A DNA stretch of 64,000 nt from Leptolinea sp. UBA5203 (GTDB lineage: Bacteria; Chloroflexota; Anaerolineae; Anaerolineales; Anaerolineaceae), in contig DHVR01000002.1 in assembly GCA_002412765.1 (NCBI GenBank), forward strand, positions 11,125 through 75,124, written 5' to 3'. The notes beneath the pieces are model-generated. The model made no database searches. It had not been told where the DNA came from and saw nothing but the letters and a program-made list of their open reading frames with translations. Below are positions 43,690-53,221 of this stretch, in pieces. Positions within the stretch are counted from its first letter, which is position 1. Each line of letters opens with the position of its first letter. The position numbers and the translations under genes are program-made.

Positions 43690-46182
43690 ATGAAATTTGA
43701 TGACTCATTCCCCTCGGATGCTGATGAGAGCAGGTTACCATCCATTTTGCAGCAGCGAACTGAAGAGTTGTACACCATTCCTAATTCCGAAGTGGATCAG
43801 GATGGGTTTATTATTGCTCCGGCTATTTTATTCCGGGAAGTGGTTGTATTTCCGCGCATGATCTCTCCGATATTTGTTGTGCCCGGTGAGAACCTTTTTG
43901 CCATTCAGGAAGCCCAACATAATTTTCAAACGGCCATTGGTCTGATTATTACTGATCCAAACGTTGAGAAACCCACCATTGATACGGTTCTCGCGGTAGG
44001 AATTGAGGTCGCAGTTGGTAGACTGCTGGGTATGCCGGATGGAAATAGCAGCGCATTGGTGCAGGGCCGCCGACGGGTTGAGATTGTGGAAGTGCTGGAA
44101 ATGGATCCGTATTACCTGGTCAAAGCCCGGCCGATTGAAGATTCTTTGGAAACCGACCGTAATATGGATGCCATCATGCGCTCGGTCAAGGATTTGTTTG
44201 ATCGCTGTGTACAGTACAATCGCAGCCTGCCTGATGAAGCTTATTTGTATTCGATGAATATTAACGAACCCGGCTGGCTGGCGGATATGGTCGCCACGGC
44301 GATTTCCTTGCCCTTTGAGGATCGATTAATTTTACTCTCTACGATTAATGTTGAAGAGCGCTTGAAACATGTCAATTGGCTGCTGGCCAAAGAATTGGAT
44401 GTGCTCGAGTTGGAGAAAGAAATTCAAAACCGGGTGCAGAGTGAAGTGGACCGAGGTCAGCGCGAACATTATTTACGGGAACAATTACGGGCGATTCAAA
44501 AAGAATTGGGTGAAGAAGATGCCTGGATGAAAGAGATTAATGAGCTGCAGGTCAAAGTGAAGGCATTGAGCCTCACATCAGAAGCCCGAACTGCAGCGGA
44601 GCGAGAGCTGGAGCGGTTGTCCCAGGTTTCCAGTTATGCGCCGGAAGTAGGTATAATCCGCGCCTATTTGGATTGGATTATGACGTTGCCTTGGAAGAAA
44701 ACCACCAAGGATAATCTGGATGTCGCTCATGCCAAGGAGATTCTGGACCGCGACCATCATGGATTGGATAAAGTCAAAGAAAGAATTTTGGAACATATTG
44801 CGGTTAAATCCCTGAAACCCAAAGAAGACCGGCAGCCTATTTTATGTTTTGTTGGCCCTCCTGGCACCGGGAAGACCTCCATTGGAAAATCCATCGCTGA
44901 GGCGATGAAGAAGAAATTTGTACGCCTATCGTTAGGCGGCGTCCGGGATGAGGCAGAAATCCGTGGACATCGGCGTACCTATATTGGAGCCATGCCAGGG
45001 CGCGTATTGCAAACGATCAAACGGGCAGAGTCAAAGAATCCGCTCTTTATGTTGGATGAAATAGATAAACTGGGGAATGATTATCGAGGCGACCCAGCCT
45101 CTGCCTTGTTGGAAGTGCTAGACCCGGAACAGAACAACACCTTCTCAGATCATTATCTGGAAATTCCATTTGATTTATCCAAGGTGATGTTTATCACGAC
45201 TGCCAATCAATTGGGCACTATTCCACCAGCGTTGTTGGACCGCATGGAAATTGTTGAATTCTCCGGATATACCGAAGATGAGAAAATTGAGATAGCCAAG
45301 CACCATTTGATTTCCCGCCAATTGGGGCAAAATGGATTGGCTGAAGGCGAGATTCAATTTACAGAGCCATCCCTTTCCAAACTAATTCAGGAGTATACCT
45401 ACGAAGCCGGGGTGCGTAACCTGGAACGCGAAATCGGAAATATCTGCCGTAAAGTAGCCAGAAAAAAGGCAGAAAAGAAAGCGGTGCCGCATCGCATTAC
45501 ACCGGAAGTTATTGAAAAGTATTTAGGCCCGCCTCAATTCTTCCAGACACTGGCTGAAATGGAAGACGAGATTGGTGTTGCCACTGCCATCGCCTGGACT
45601 GAGAACGGCGGCGATGTGATGCCGATTGAGGTGCTGGTTTATGAAGGCAAGGGCAATTTACAAATTACCGGTCAGATTGGCGATATCATGCAGGAATCCG
45701 CTCAGGCGGCTCTCTCCTATGTGAAGTTTGTTGCCGAAGATTTTGATATTGATCCAGGCAGGTTTGAAGCGATCGATATTCATTTGCATGTGCCGGAAGG
45801 TGCCATCCCCAAAGATGGGCCAAGTGCAGGTATTACCATCGCGACGGCCATTTTATCGGCTTTAACCCAACGGAAAGTGAAGAAGCAGATTGGCATGACC
45901 GGAGAGATCACATTGCGCGGGAAAATACTGCCCATTGGCGGGGTGAAAGAAAAACTCCTGGCCGCCCACCGCTGCGGAATGAAATCTGTTATTCTGCCGG
46001 AAAAGAATAAAAAAGATTTGATTGATGTGCCCAAGAAAATCTTAGCCGAGATGGAAGTCCTTTTCATGGCCCATGTGGATGATGTCTTTGAGTTCGCTTT
46101 GCTTGAACCCGAGATGGTTGAAGAAGAGAACGAAATTCCTGCAGAAAGCGGAAAAAGTGACGAACCAGCCGCAAATGAATAA
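43690..46182 (+). CDS. lon: ATP-dependent protease Lon
   Basis: An 830-residue AAA+ protease. The N-terminal substrate-binding domain runs to about 230, then a coiled coil. Walker A GPPGTGKTS is near residue 395, Walker B MLDEIDK near 455, and the protease domain has the catalytic Ser in PKDGPSAGITIATA near 718 and the Lys about 43 residues later in the GGVKEKLLAAHR region. Length is normal. The C-terminal tail is acidic. A long palindrome follows the stop codon and could terminate it. Confidence 0.97.
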   Translation: MKFDDSFPSDADESRLPSILQQRTEELYTIPNSEVDQDGFIIAPAILFREVVVFPRMISPIFVVPGENLFAIQEAQHNFQTAIGLIITDPNVEKPTIDTVLAVGIEVAVGRLLGMPDGNSSALVQGRRRVEIVEVLEMDPYYLVKARPIEDSLETDRNMDAIMRSVKDLFDRCVQYNRSLPDEAYLYSMNINEPGWLADMVATAISLPFEDRLILLSTINVEERLKHVNWLLAKELDVLELEKEIQNRVQSEVDRGQREHYLREQLRAIQKELGEEDAWMKEINELQVKVKALSLTSEARTAAERELERLSQVSSYAPEVGIIRAYLDWIMTLPWKKTTKDNLDVAHAKEILDRDHHGLDKVKERILEHIAVKSLKPKEDRQPILCFVGPPGTGKTSIGKSIAEAMKKKFVRLSLGGVRDEAEIRGHRRTYIGAMPGRVLQTIKRAESKNPLFMLDEIDKLGNDYRGDPASALLEVLDPEQNNTFSDHYLEIPFDLSKVMFITTANQLGTIPPALLDRMEIVEFSGYTEDEKIEIAKHHLISRQLGQNGLAEGEIQFTEPSLSKLIQEYTYEAGVRNLEREIGNICRKVARKKAEKKAVPHRITPEVIEKYLGPPQFFQTLAEMEDEIGVATAIAWTENGGDVMPIEVLVYEGKGNLQITGQIGDIMQESAQAALSYVKFVAEDFDIDPGRFEAIDIHLHVPEGAIPKDGPSAGITIATAILSALTQRKVKKQIGMTGEITLRGKILPIGGVKEKLLAAHRCGMKSVILPEKNKKDLIDVPKKILAEMEVLFMAHVDDVFEFALLEPEMVEEENEIPAESGKSDEPAANE

Positions 46183-46201
46183 TTAACTAAAATTATAGAG
46201 G

Positions 46202-46255
46202 GGCAGTAAAAAACGTAGAGGTAATTCATAAATTGCCTCTACGTTTATTAATGCC
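46202..46255. repeat. 54-bp palindrome, copy C of the interspersed family
   Basis: Arms 46202-46228 and 46229-46255 pair at 23 of 27 positions. The core ACGTAGAGG-AATTCATAAATTGCCTCTACGT matches copies A and B with some drift. It lies between convergent lon and the coiled-coil gene. Confidence 0.85.
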
Positions 46256-46280
46256 TAACTTTATTGTTTAATTATTATGT

Positions 46281-46730
46281 TTAATGCATATCTTGACGCA
46301 GGGCTTCGATGCCGTTTCTAACTTGACCCAGTGATTTGGAAAGTTCATTTTCCAACTTGACCAGGGTGTCCAGGACATATGCATCAGCTTCGCGCTTGGT
46401 TTGTTCGCTTTCCAGGTTGGCCTGTAAAATCAGCTGATCACTTCTAGCCTTTGCGGCTTCAACGATTGCATCGCGGTCAATGACCTGTTCACTTTTTTCT
46501 TTTGCCAGCAGAAGCGTGCGATTACCTTCTTCCTGCGCTTGCGCTAAAATCCGATCCCTTTGCGCCAATAACTGCTGTGCTTTGCGAATGGCCTCCGGAA
46601 TGGAAACACGCATTTGATCGATGATATCCAGCATCCGGTCTTCATTCACAACTACACTATGGGTAAAAGGAACTGAACGACTTTCGTTAAACAGTTCCTC
46701 TAAACGATCGACTAGATGCAATATGTCCAT
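46281..46730 (-). CDS. Coiled-coil protein, unknown function
   Basis: A 149-residue, almost wholly helical protein. From about residue 45 to 140 it has heptad-like Ala/Glu/Lys/Gln spacing, and an N-terminal segment (MDILHLVDRLEELFNES) precedes it. It has no membrane segment. It resembles DivIVA-like or ATPase-stalk-like coiled coils in composition only. The ribosome site GGAGG is clear. It follows coaD by 83 bases on the same strand; similar coiled-coil genes near coaD occur in other Gram-positive-type bacteria. Confidence 0.7.
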   Translation of the reverse strand: MDILHLVDRLEELFNESRSVPFTHSVVVNEDRMLDIIDQMRVSIPEAIRKAQQLLAQRDRILAQAQEEGNRTLLLAKEKSEQVIDRDAIVEAAKARSDQLILQANLESEQTKREADAYVLDTLVKLENELSKSLGQVRNGIEALRQDMH

Positions 46731-46813
46731 TTATCCTCCCGCAGGTCCCTATCCTTTCATTAATGCTTGTTAAACATATTACTATAAAATATACACTATT
46801 TTAACTGCTAACG

Positions 46814-47338
46814 CTAATCGCGTAAGGATGTCATTGAGTTATTTTTTAAATTTTCATCCATACCGGAATATCGGCTCATCAATGCTGTTGCGACAAAAGG
46901 GGGAACCATGGATCGAATATCACCATTTAGAGATGCAATTTCTCTCACTGTTGTTGAAGAAAGAAACATGTGATCTTCACTGGTGATCAAGGGGACGGTT
47001 TCCACATCCGGGGCCAGACGGTGATTTGCCAAAGCCATACGAAATTCATGCTCGAAATCGGAAAAAACGCGCAACCCTCGGACAATTACCTGGGATTCGA
47101 TTTTTCTACAAAATTCAACTGTCAAGCCTGAGTAGCCCATCACCACAATTTTTGGATTATCTGCAAACGCTTTTTGAACCAAATTGATGCGTTCGGTGGG
47201 ATTAAATAAGGCATTTTTTAAAGGTTTGTCATAAACGGCAACTACTAATTCGTCAAACAAACGGGAAGCCCGGGTGGCGATATCAATATGTCCATAATGA
47301 ATAGGATCAAAGGACCCTGGAAAAACTGCTCGTACCAT
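46814..47338 (-). CDS. coaD: Phosphopantetheine adenylyltransferase
   Basis: A 174-residue nucleotidyltransferase in CoA synthesis. The N terminus has GSFDPIHYGHIDI with the T/H-x-G-H motif; RGLRVFSDFEHEFRMALAN near residue 88 and the phosphate-binding SSTTVREI near 128 complete the family pattern. It converts 4'-phosphopantetheine and ATP to dephospho-CoA. Its start overlaps the recG stop by one base (TAATG), so it is translated after recG. Confidence 0.96.
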   Translation of the reverse strand: MVRAVFPGSFDPIHYGHIDIATRASRLFDELVVAVYDKPLKNALFNPTERINLVQKAFADNPKIVVMGYSGLTVEFCRKIESQVIVRGLRVFSDFEHEFRMALANHRLAPDVETVPLITSEDHMFLSSTTVREIASLNGDIRSMVPPFVATALMSRYSGMDENLKNNSMTSLRD

Positions 47339-49839
47339 TAACTAATGTCTCCTTTTCCGTCCTGCCAAAAGAGATGACAGATTTTGTTCAATTCTTTGTG
47401 TTGGGGTAATGACAGATCCGGGTCCTGTTCAAACACTTTCTTGGCAAGATTACGTGCTTTTTCAATCAGGCGCACATCGGTGATATCCCCAAATTTTAAA
47501 TCCGAAAAACCGGATTGGCGGGTGCCAAGAAACGCACCGGGGCCGCGCTGCTGTAAATCTTTCTCGGCGAGGATAAAGCCGTCATTGCTTTCGGCCATGG
47601 CTTTCAGACGCTCATTTTCCATAGCATCATCTGTTTCAGGGATGAGCAGACAGAAGGATTGTTGATCGCCACGTCCGACCCGACCGCGGAACTGATGTAA
47701 TTGTGCCAGTCCAAAGCGATTGGCACCTTCAACCAGCATGACGGTTGCGTTGGGAACATCCACGCCTACTTCAACCACCGAAGTGGAAATGAGAATATCG
47801 ATTTCGCCGCGGTTAAAGGACTGCATGACCTCGTCTTTTTCCGATGGTTTCATGCGTCCATGCAACAAACCCAGACGGAAATTGGAGAAAACTTCATGCT
47901 GGAGTTTTTCAAATTCATCCACTGCGGCTTTATTTTCCTGGGTGTCATCCGTGCTTTCCACCAGGGGATAGATAATAAAGGCTTGTTTTCCCTCGCGGGC
48001 ATGTTTGATAATGAATTGGTGTCCGCGATTTCTTTCCAGAGGTGAGAGAATGAAGGTTTCAATGGGCTGCCGTCCGGCAGGCATTTCATCCATAACCGAA
48101 AGATCCAGATCGCCGTAAACCGTCAAAGCCAGGGAACGGGGAATGGGGGTGGCAGTCATCACCAACAAGTGGGGATTGTGGCCTTTTTCCCGCAAAATGG
48201 CGCGCTGCTGTACACCAAAACGGTGCTGTTCATCAACCACAACAAATTGAAGATTCTGGAATTTCACTGGATCTTCCAACAAAGCGTGAGTCCCGATGAG
48301 GATTTTTATGGTGCCGTTTTCCAAATTCTCGGCCAGGAGTTGACGATCCTTTTCAGGGGTGCTGCCAATGAGAAGGGCAACTTGTTCCGGCTCCAATACC
48401 CCGTTGGGGTTTTCGTCGCTTTTAACCAATAGGCGGGTGATACTGCGATAGTGCTGTTCAGCAAGAATACTGGTCGGTGCCATAATAGCTGATTGCACGT
48501 TATTTTCCACGAAGATCATGGCTGCCAAAAATGCCACAATGGTTTTACCAGAGCCAACATCACCCTGGATCAGACGGTTCATCGGATGTCCGCTCTTCAA
48601 GTCATCCAAAATGTCCTGAATAGCTTTTTTCTGGGCATTGGTCAGTTGATATGGCAAGAATTCCGAGACCTGCTCAAGCCATTCATCAGGAACAGCATAG
48701 ATGGCTGATTCCAAAGCCTGCCAATTTCTCTTTTGACTGAGAACGCCCAATTGCATCAGGAAGACTTCATCAAAGGCCAAACGGTATTTGGCTTCATGCA
48801 GGCGGTCCATCGAATCCGGGAAGTGAACCTGGACAAGGGCTTCCTGAAGTGGGTAAACCTCAGCTTCCTGTCGTATTTGTTGGGGAATGTGGTCAAAAAC
48901 GCGCGGAGCCCAATACATCACGGTTTGATGCATGACCCGGCGAATCCATTTTTGAGTGATTTTGTCCGTCAGGGGATAAATTGGGACGATGCGGTTGGTG
49001 TGTAAATGTTCCTGTTCCAAAAGTTCACAATCCGGGTTGCTGATCATTAGCCTGCCCAGATACATATCCAGTTTTCCGGAAATGACCAATTGGATCCCTG
49101 CAGGGAAGTTCTTTTCAATCCAGGGTTGGTTGAACCAGGTCAGGCGCAGGAAACCTGTGCCGTCGGTAACCACCGCTTCCGTGAGTTTCATCTGACCGCC
49201 GCGGATGGGGCGGGTGGTGATGGAATGCACAGCGGCAATCACCGTAACTTCATCCTGATAGGCCAAACGGTTTATGGTTTTGAGTTCACTATAATCATCG
49301 TATCGGCGGGGGATGTAATAGAGCAAATCACCCAAGGTATATAGATCTATTTTCTTGAGAGCCTGGAAATATCGGCTGCCAACACCTTGAATGACACTCA
49401 ATGGTGCATTCAATCCCGTATTGGGCTCCACATTGAGAATGGAAACCGTTTGATTAGGAGCCAGATTCGGTCTTGGAGCTGCCTTTTTGTAAGGTTCGCT
49501 AATGGGTTTGGAAACCTGGGGCTGGGTAGGTGGGGATATGGGTCTCGCTTGGGGTCTTGCCTGATGGCTCGCCTGAGGTGTTGGTGTCCCAGGTTGCTGG
49601 GTCAGCAGATCCAGAAGGGTATTTAATAAAGTTTCCCTGTATTCAACATCCAGTGACGAGTATTGAATCAGTTTCTCTTTAACGCTGGTAATAAAATCCT
49701 CACTCAAGGATTCTGAATGAGCTTCTTTTTCCCAAGAAGGTAGGATTTTATCCAGTCCACCGACAACGGCTCGGTTGTCATATTTGCGTTCAATTTCAAG
49801 TTTAAAAAACTTTTTTAATTTTTCAATGGAAGATGACAT
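47338..49839 (-). CDS. recG: ATP-dependent DNA helicase RecG
   Basis: An 833-residue replication-fork-remodelling helicase. The wedge region with GVGSRYFQALKKIDLYTLGDLL lies near residue 150, Walker A GDVGSGKT near 425, the DEQHRFG box near 535, MTATPIPRSLALT near 560, and GLLHGRMKPSEKDEVM and QFRGRVGRG later. The N-terminal 145 residues include a helical segment and a Pro/Gln-rich linker absent from E. coli RecG (693 residues). coaD overlaps its stop. Confidence 0.96.
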   Translation of the reverse strand: MSSSIEKLKKFFKLEIERKYDNRAVVGGLDKILPSWEKEAHSESLSEDFITSVKEKLIQYSSLDVEYRETLLNTLLDLLTQQPGTPTPQASHQARPQARPISPPTQPQVSKPISEPYKKAAPRPNLAPNQTVSILNVEPNTGLNAPLSVIQGVGSRYFQALKKIDLYTLGDLLYYIPRRYDDYSELKTINRLAYQDEVTVIAAVHSITTRPIRGGQMKLTEAVVTDGTGFLRLTWFNQPWIEKNFPAGIQLVISGKLDMYLGRLMISNPDCELLEQEHLHTNRIVPIYPLTDKITQKWIRRVMHQTVMYWAPRVFDHIPQQIRQEAEVYPLQEALVQVHFPDSMDRLHEAKYRLAFDEVFLMQLGVLSQKRNWQALESAIYAVPDEWLEQVSEFLPYQLTNAQKKAIQDILDDLKSGHPMNRLIQGDVGSGKTIVAFLAAMIFVENNVQSAIMAPTSILAEQHYRSITRLLVKSDENPNGVLEPEQVALLIGSTPEKDRQLLAENLENGTIKILIGTHALLEDPVKFQNLQFVVVDEQHRFGVQQRAILREKGHNPHLLVMTATPIPRSLALTVYGDLDLSVMDEMPAGRQPIETFILSPLERNRGHQFIIKHAREGKQAFIIYPLVESTDDTQENKAAVDEFEKLQHEVFSNFRLGLLHGRMKPSEKDEVMQSFNRGEIDILISTSVVEVGVDVPNATVMLVEGANRFGLAQLHQFRGRVGRGDQQSFCLLIPETDDAMENERLKAMAESNDGFILAEKDLQQRGPGAFLGTRQSGFSDLKFGDITDVRLIEKARNLAKKVFEQDPDLSLPQHKELNKICHLFWQDGKGDIS

Positions 49840-49912
49840 AGCCTAATTTTACCGCATTCTCATAAAGAGCGATATTATCCTATCGGGATTTTTTTTATTG
49901 CTTATTTTTCAA

Positions 49913-50764
49913 TCAATGCTCAGATTCGATGACGATTAACCCCATACTATTGGGTCCCAATAAGGTTGCTAAGGGTAAATTAATGGCATGTTCGGTGAAA
50001 GGGGTATGGGGATAGACTTCCTGGACGAATTCTCGTAACATGCGGGCTTCAGCTTGATTGGGAGGCGAACTTTGTACCAAGGCGATATGTTGTAGTTCAA
50101 TAAACTCTTCAATAAATTCTTGAAAATATAAGGCACTTTGTCGATGGGATTTCACTTTCTCAAGTGGGGTTAGTACCCCGTCTTCCAGAGAAAAAAGTGG
50201 AAAGAGCTCCAACATTTCTGTGATGGTGGATTGAGTGAAATCGACAAATCCATTGGATTCGAGGTAAGACAGGCCAGGTACGCTGAGCACAGTGTAAGTG
50301 TGTTTGACCAAATTCCGCGCCATGCGGTCCACTTCCCCTGAATTGGCTCCATTATGAATGGCTTCAGCAATCGATTGAACCAAAATTCCCAAACCGACAG
50401 ATGTGGTTTGGGAATCGATCAATTGAATATTGACGCTGTTTCTCAGTGCGTCTGCGGCTGTTTTTGCGTTACGAAAGCAGTCATTGATGCTTGAAGATAG
50501 GAACACACCGAGAATCTCATTGTAATTTTTACTCAGATTGACATAAGAATTATGAAAATCCTGAACGGTTGGCGGCAGTAAATGTGGTTTTAATGTCTCA
50601 TTTGCTGTTGCGGGTAAGGCAGTAGTTTTTATCGAATTGCCATTATTGTTAAGTTCCCCATAGACCGAAATGCCCAGGTCAATCACATTAATAATTTCCA
50701 TCCCTGGAAATGAAGGCCGTGGGAATTGTGCCGAATTGTCAGTGAGGATACAAATTGAACTCAT
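49913..50764 (-). CDS. DegV family protein (FakB-like fatty acid carrier)
   Basis: A 283-residue protein with a DegV fold, which binds a fatty acid and presents it to the kinase FakA. It starts SSICILTDNSAQFP and has LPPTVQDF near residue 75, FLSSSINDC near 95 and IDSQTTSVGLGIL near 130, all common to DegV proteins. The start at 50764 is chosen because the protein then begins with the conserved strand and the DAK2 gene ends eight bases earlier. The neighbour supports a FakA-FakB pair. Confidence 0.87.
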   Translation of the reverse strand: MSSICILTDNSAQFPRPSFPGMEIINVIDLGISVYGELNNNGNSIKTTALPATANETLKPHLLPPTVQDFHNSYVNLSKNYNEILGVFLSSSINDCFRNAKTAADALRNSVNIQLIDSQTTSVGLGILVQSIAEAIHNGANSGEVDRMARNLVKHTYTVLSVPGLSYLESNGFVDFTQSTITEMLELFPLFSLEDGVLTPLEKVKSHRQSALYFQEFIEEFIELQHIALVQSSPPNQAEARMLREFVQEVYPHTPFTEHAINLPLATLLGPNSMGLIVIESEH

Positions 50765-50771
50765 AATTTTA

Positions 50772-52463
50772 CTATTCGATCGCAATGATGAATTGATAAT
50801 GGGGTTGGCCGCCTTCATGCAGTTCAATTTCGTGGGAGGGATATTGCAGGCGAATTTGATCTACAATTTTATTCACTTCTGTTTTTGTAATGTTATTCCC
50901 ATAGAAAAGGGTGATTCGCTCCCGGTCACTGGTTTCGGCAATTTCCAATAATTTCAGGCAGGCATCCAGCAAGGTTTTGCTGGAGTCAACCAATTTGCCA
51001 TTGAGTAAGGCGATACATTCACCTTCATGCACCTGAACGCCATTGATATCGACGGTGCGGGTGGCAATGGTAATTTCGCCGGTTTCAACTTCGTTCAGTG
51101 AATCCTGCATCTCTTCCACAATTTTGGTAAAATCCCCATCCGGGACAAGGCGCAGCATGGCATTTAAGCCTTGGGGAATATTGGTTGTTGGAATTACGGC
51201 TACGTTTTTAACGGTCATTTTGGCAGCAGCCTGGGCGGCCATGAGGATGTTTTTATTGTTAGGCAGAATGATGACTTTATCGGTAGGCAGATTTTCAAAG
51301 GCACTCAGAATATCTTTGGTGCTGGGATTCATTGTTTGGCCGCCTTCTGTGATGGCGGCAACACCCAGACTGCCAAAAATTCGTGAGATTCCGGGTCCTG
51401 GCGAGATGGCAACCACAGCAATTTCGCCGGGTTCAATGGCAGCCAGATTCAGTTTCTTATGGCCGGCATTGGATTTTTTCTCATCTTCCATCTGGGCAAT
51501 CAAATTTTCAATATATACTTTTTGAACGACGCCCTGATCCATGGTGCAATCGATGGGTTTATATCGATTTTCCAACGGAACATGGATATGCATGCGATAC
51601 ATGCCGTCGCCTTCACCAACCTGAATGGAAGTACCAATCTCGGTCAGGAGAGTGTAGTAATTTTCCAAATTGAAGGACTGATCCGGTCTGAAATCAATCA
51701 CTACTTCATAATCCTGTCCGGGTTCTATGGTTTCCATGGCATCATCCAAATTCATAGCAGAAAGAGGTTGAACGGTAAATTCAGCAGTTTCCAATGATTG
51801 GTTATTGATAAAACGAAGCATACCTTCCAGGATAAAGAACAGCCCTTTTCCGCCAGAATCAACCACACCAGCTTTTTTAAGGATGGGCAACAATTCAGGA
51901 GTGTTTTTAACAGATACGTCCGCTGCTTCAACGGCGATAGTCAGGAGTTCCGTGAGCGTTTTTACATTCGGGGCTTCTTGACTGACTTTGCTGGCGAGAT
52001 CTTTTGCGACAGTCAGGATCGTGCCCTCAACAGGCCGAACAACCCCTTTATAGGCCGTCTTACTGGCTTCTTCAAAGGCTTTGGCTAATAAGGGTACATC
52101 CATGGTATCCAAATTATCCAGCGCTCTGGCAAAACCTCTCCAAAGTTGGGAGAGAATTACACCGGAGTTACCTCTGGCGCCGATCAAGGCACCCTGGGCA
52201 ACATTGTGGGCAATCTTACCAATATTATTCTCACCCGAAGCGGCGATTTCATCATATGCCGCTTGCATTGTAAGGAGCATATTTGTTCCGGTATCCCCAT
52301 CAGGAACAGGAAAGACGTTTAAGGCATTTACATTGGCATGATTTGTTTTTAGCCATGTCATACCAGCGACAACCAGTTCTTTAAATCTCTGGCCATCAAT
52401 TTGAGTTGGGCCAGAGTTGACCTTATTGAGTTGGGGATCTTGATTTTTCAAATCACTAGACAT
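50772..52463 (-). CDS. fakA: DAK2-domain fatty acid kinase (FakA/YloV)
   Basis: A 563-residue kinase. The N-terminal DhaL-like domain (about residues 25-205) has FPVPDGDTGTNML and ALIGARGNSGVILSQLWRGF; a middle domain and a C-terminal DegV-like domain (about 330-560) with VAISPGPGISRIF follow. With a FakB/DegV carrier it phosphorylates exogenous fatty acids for phospholipid synthesis. The ATG at 52463 has TAGGAG; the longer reading from 52499 lacks one. It is preceded by an Asp23 gene and followed by degV, a known set. Confidence 0.92.
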   Translation of the reverse strand: MSSDLKNQDPQLNKVNSGPTQIDGQRFKELVVAGMTWLKTNHANVNALNVFPVPDGDTGTNMLLTMQAAYDEIAASGENNIGKIAHNVAQGALIGARGNSGVILSQLWRGFARALDNLDTMDVPLLAKAFEEASKTAYKGVVRPVEGTILTVAKDLASKVSQEAPNVKTLTELLTIAVEAADVSVKNTPELLPILKKAGVVDSGGKGLFFILEGMLRFINNQSLETAEFTVQPLSAMNLDDAMETIEPGQDYEVVIDFRPDQSFNLENYYTLLTEIGTSIQVGEGDGMYRMHIHVPLENRYKPIDCTMDQGVVQKVYIENLIAQMEDEKKSNAGHKKLNLAAIEPGEIAVVAISPGPGISRIFGSLGVAAITEGGQTMNPSTKDILSAFENLPTDKVIILPNNKNILMAAQAAAKMTVKNVAVIPTTNIPQGLNAMLRLVPDGDFTKIVEEMQDSLNEVETGEITIATRTVDINGVQVHEGECIALLNGKLVDSSKTLLDACLKLLEIAETSDRERITLFYGNNITKTEVNKIVDQIRLQYPSHEIELHEGGQPHYQFIIAIE

Positions 52464-52539
52464 AGTGCTCCTACTACTTGATTTGGTAATTAAAACCAAA
52501 AATGTATAAGAATAAATTTTTTAATATAAATAAATTGAA

Positions 52540-52896
52540 TCAATCAGGATCACTGATCCGTAAACCACGAACATTAACATTGACTTGAGCGACCGGGATA
52601 CCAAGTATTTTTTCAACTTGATATCGAATCTGATCCGCGATACTTTCAGCTACTATAGTAATACGCGTGCCATATTCAACAATAATATACAAATTGATTC
52701 TGATTTCTTGTCCGTCATATTGTACATCCACACCAAGGGAAGGGTCTTTCACCAGAACCTGGGCTAAACCTTCAGCCAGGTTTTTAGCTGCTAATCCAAC
52801 AACGCCGTAGGATTCCAAAGCCGAATGATAAGCAATGGCGGCGATTGCTCGATGGGAGACGGATATCTTTCCTAGTAAATTTGATCCTTCGTTCAT
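52540..52896 (-). CDS. Asp23/Gls24 family envelope stress protein
   Basis: A 118-residue protein. It contains ISVSHRAIAAIAYHSALESYGVVGLA, named by its AIAYHSALESYGVVG core, DVQYDGQEIRINLYIIVEYG near residue 60, and a terminal VNVNVRGLRISD. This is the YloU/Asp23 pattern. In Firmicutes the gene sits just before fakA (yloU-yloV), as it does here, and links it to membrane homeostasis. The start at 52896 has AAGGG nine bases upstream. It is divergent from rpmB. Confidence 0.9.
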   Translation of the reverse strand: MNEGSNLLGKISVSHRAIAAIAYHSALESYGVVGLAAKNLAEGLAQVLVKDPSLGVDVQYDGQEIRINLYIIVEYGTRITIVAESIADQIRYQVEKILGIPVAQVNVNVRGLRISDPD

Positions 52897-52927
52897 ATTT
52901 ATTAACCCTTTTATCTGATGAGCTGTC

Positions 52928-52956
52928 TTGAGTTTCAAATCAGTTTATGGTAGAAT
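52928..52956 (+). promoter_or_regulatory. Promoter of rpmB
   Basis: TTGAGT (52928-52933), 17-bp spacer, TAGAAT (52951-52956), giving a leader of about 50 bases before rpmB. It overlaps the upstream region of the divergent Asp23 gene. Confidence 0.7.
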
Positions 52957-53013
52957 TTTCTCGATACGTTAACTATCTCTGGTAGTAATTATATTACGGA
53001 AAGGAAAAATGTG

Positions 53014-53196
53014 ATGGCTAAGTGCGAAGCGTGTGGCAAAGGTACTACATTTGGTCATAATCGGAGCTTCTCCCAACGGGCGACGAATCGAGCCTTCAAA
53101 CCAAATTTACAAAAAGTATCTGTTTTCGAGAACGGCAAGAAGGTAAGAAAAGTTTTATGCGCAAAATGCATTCGAACGATGGTGAAGGGTTCATAA
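53014..53196 (+). CDS. rpmB: 50S ribosomal protein L28
   Basis: A 60-residue ribosomal protein: AKCEACGKGTTFGHNRSF at the start with a C-x-x-C pair, NRAFKPNLQKV in the middle, and CAKCIRTM at the end. This is the four-Cys zinc-ribbon type of L28. The ATG at 53014 is chosen over the GTG three bases earlier; an AAAGGA site lies upstream. L28 commonly faces the asp23-fakA operon, as it does here. Confidence 0.95.
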   Translation: MAKCEACGKGTTFGHNRSFSQRATNRAFKPNLQKVSVFENGKKVRKVLCAKCIRTMVKGS

Positions 53197-53221
53197 ACGA
53201 TTATCCTCTTTAAATCCTTAG

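Noticed and set aside
46281..46730. ATP synthase subunit b
   Set aside because: Coiled-coil composition is similar, but the N-terminal membrane helix needed for a b subunit is missing.
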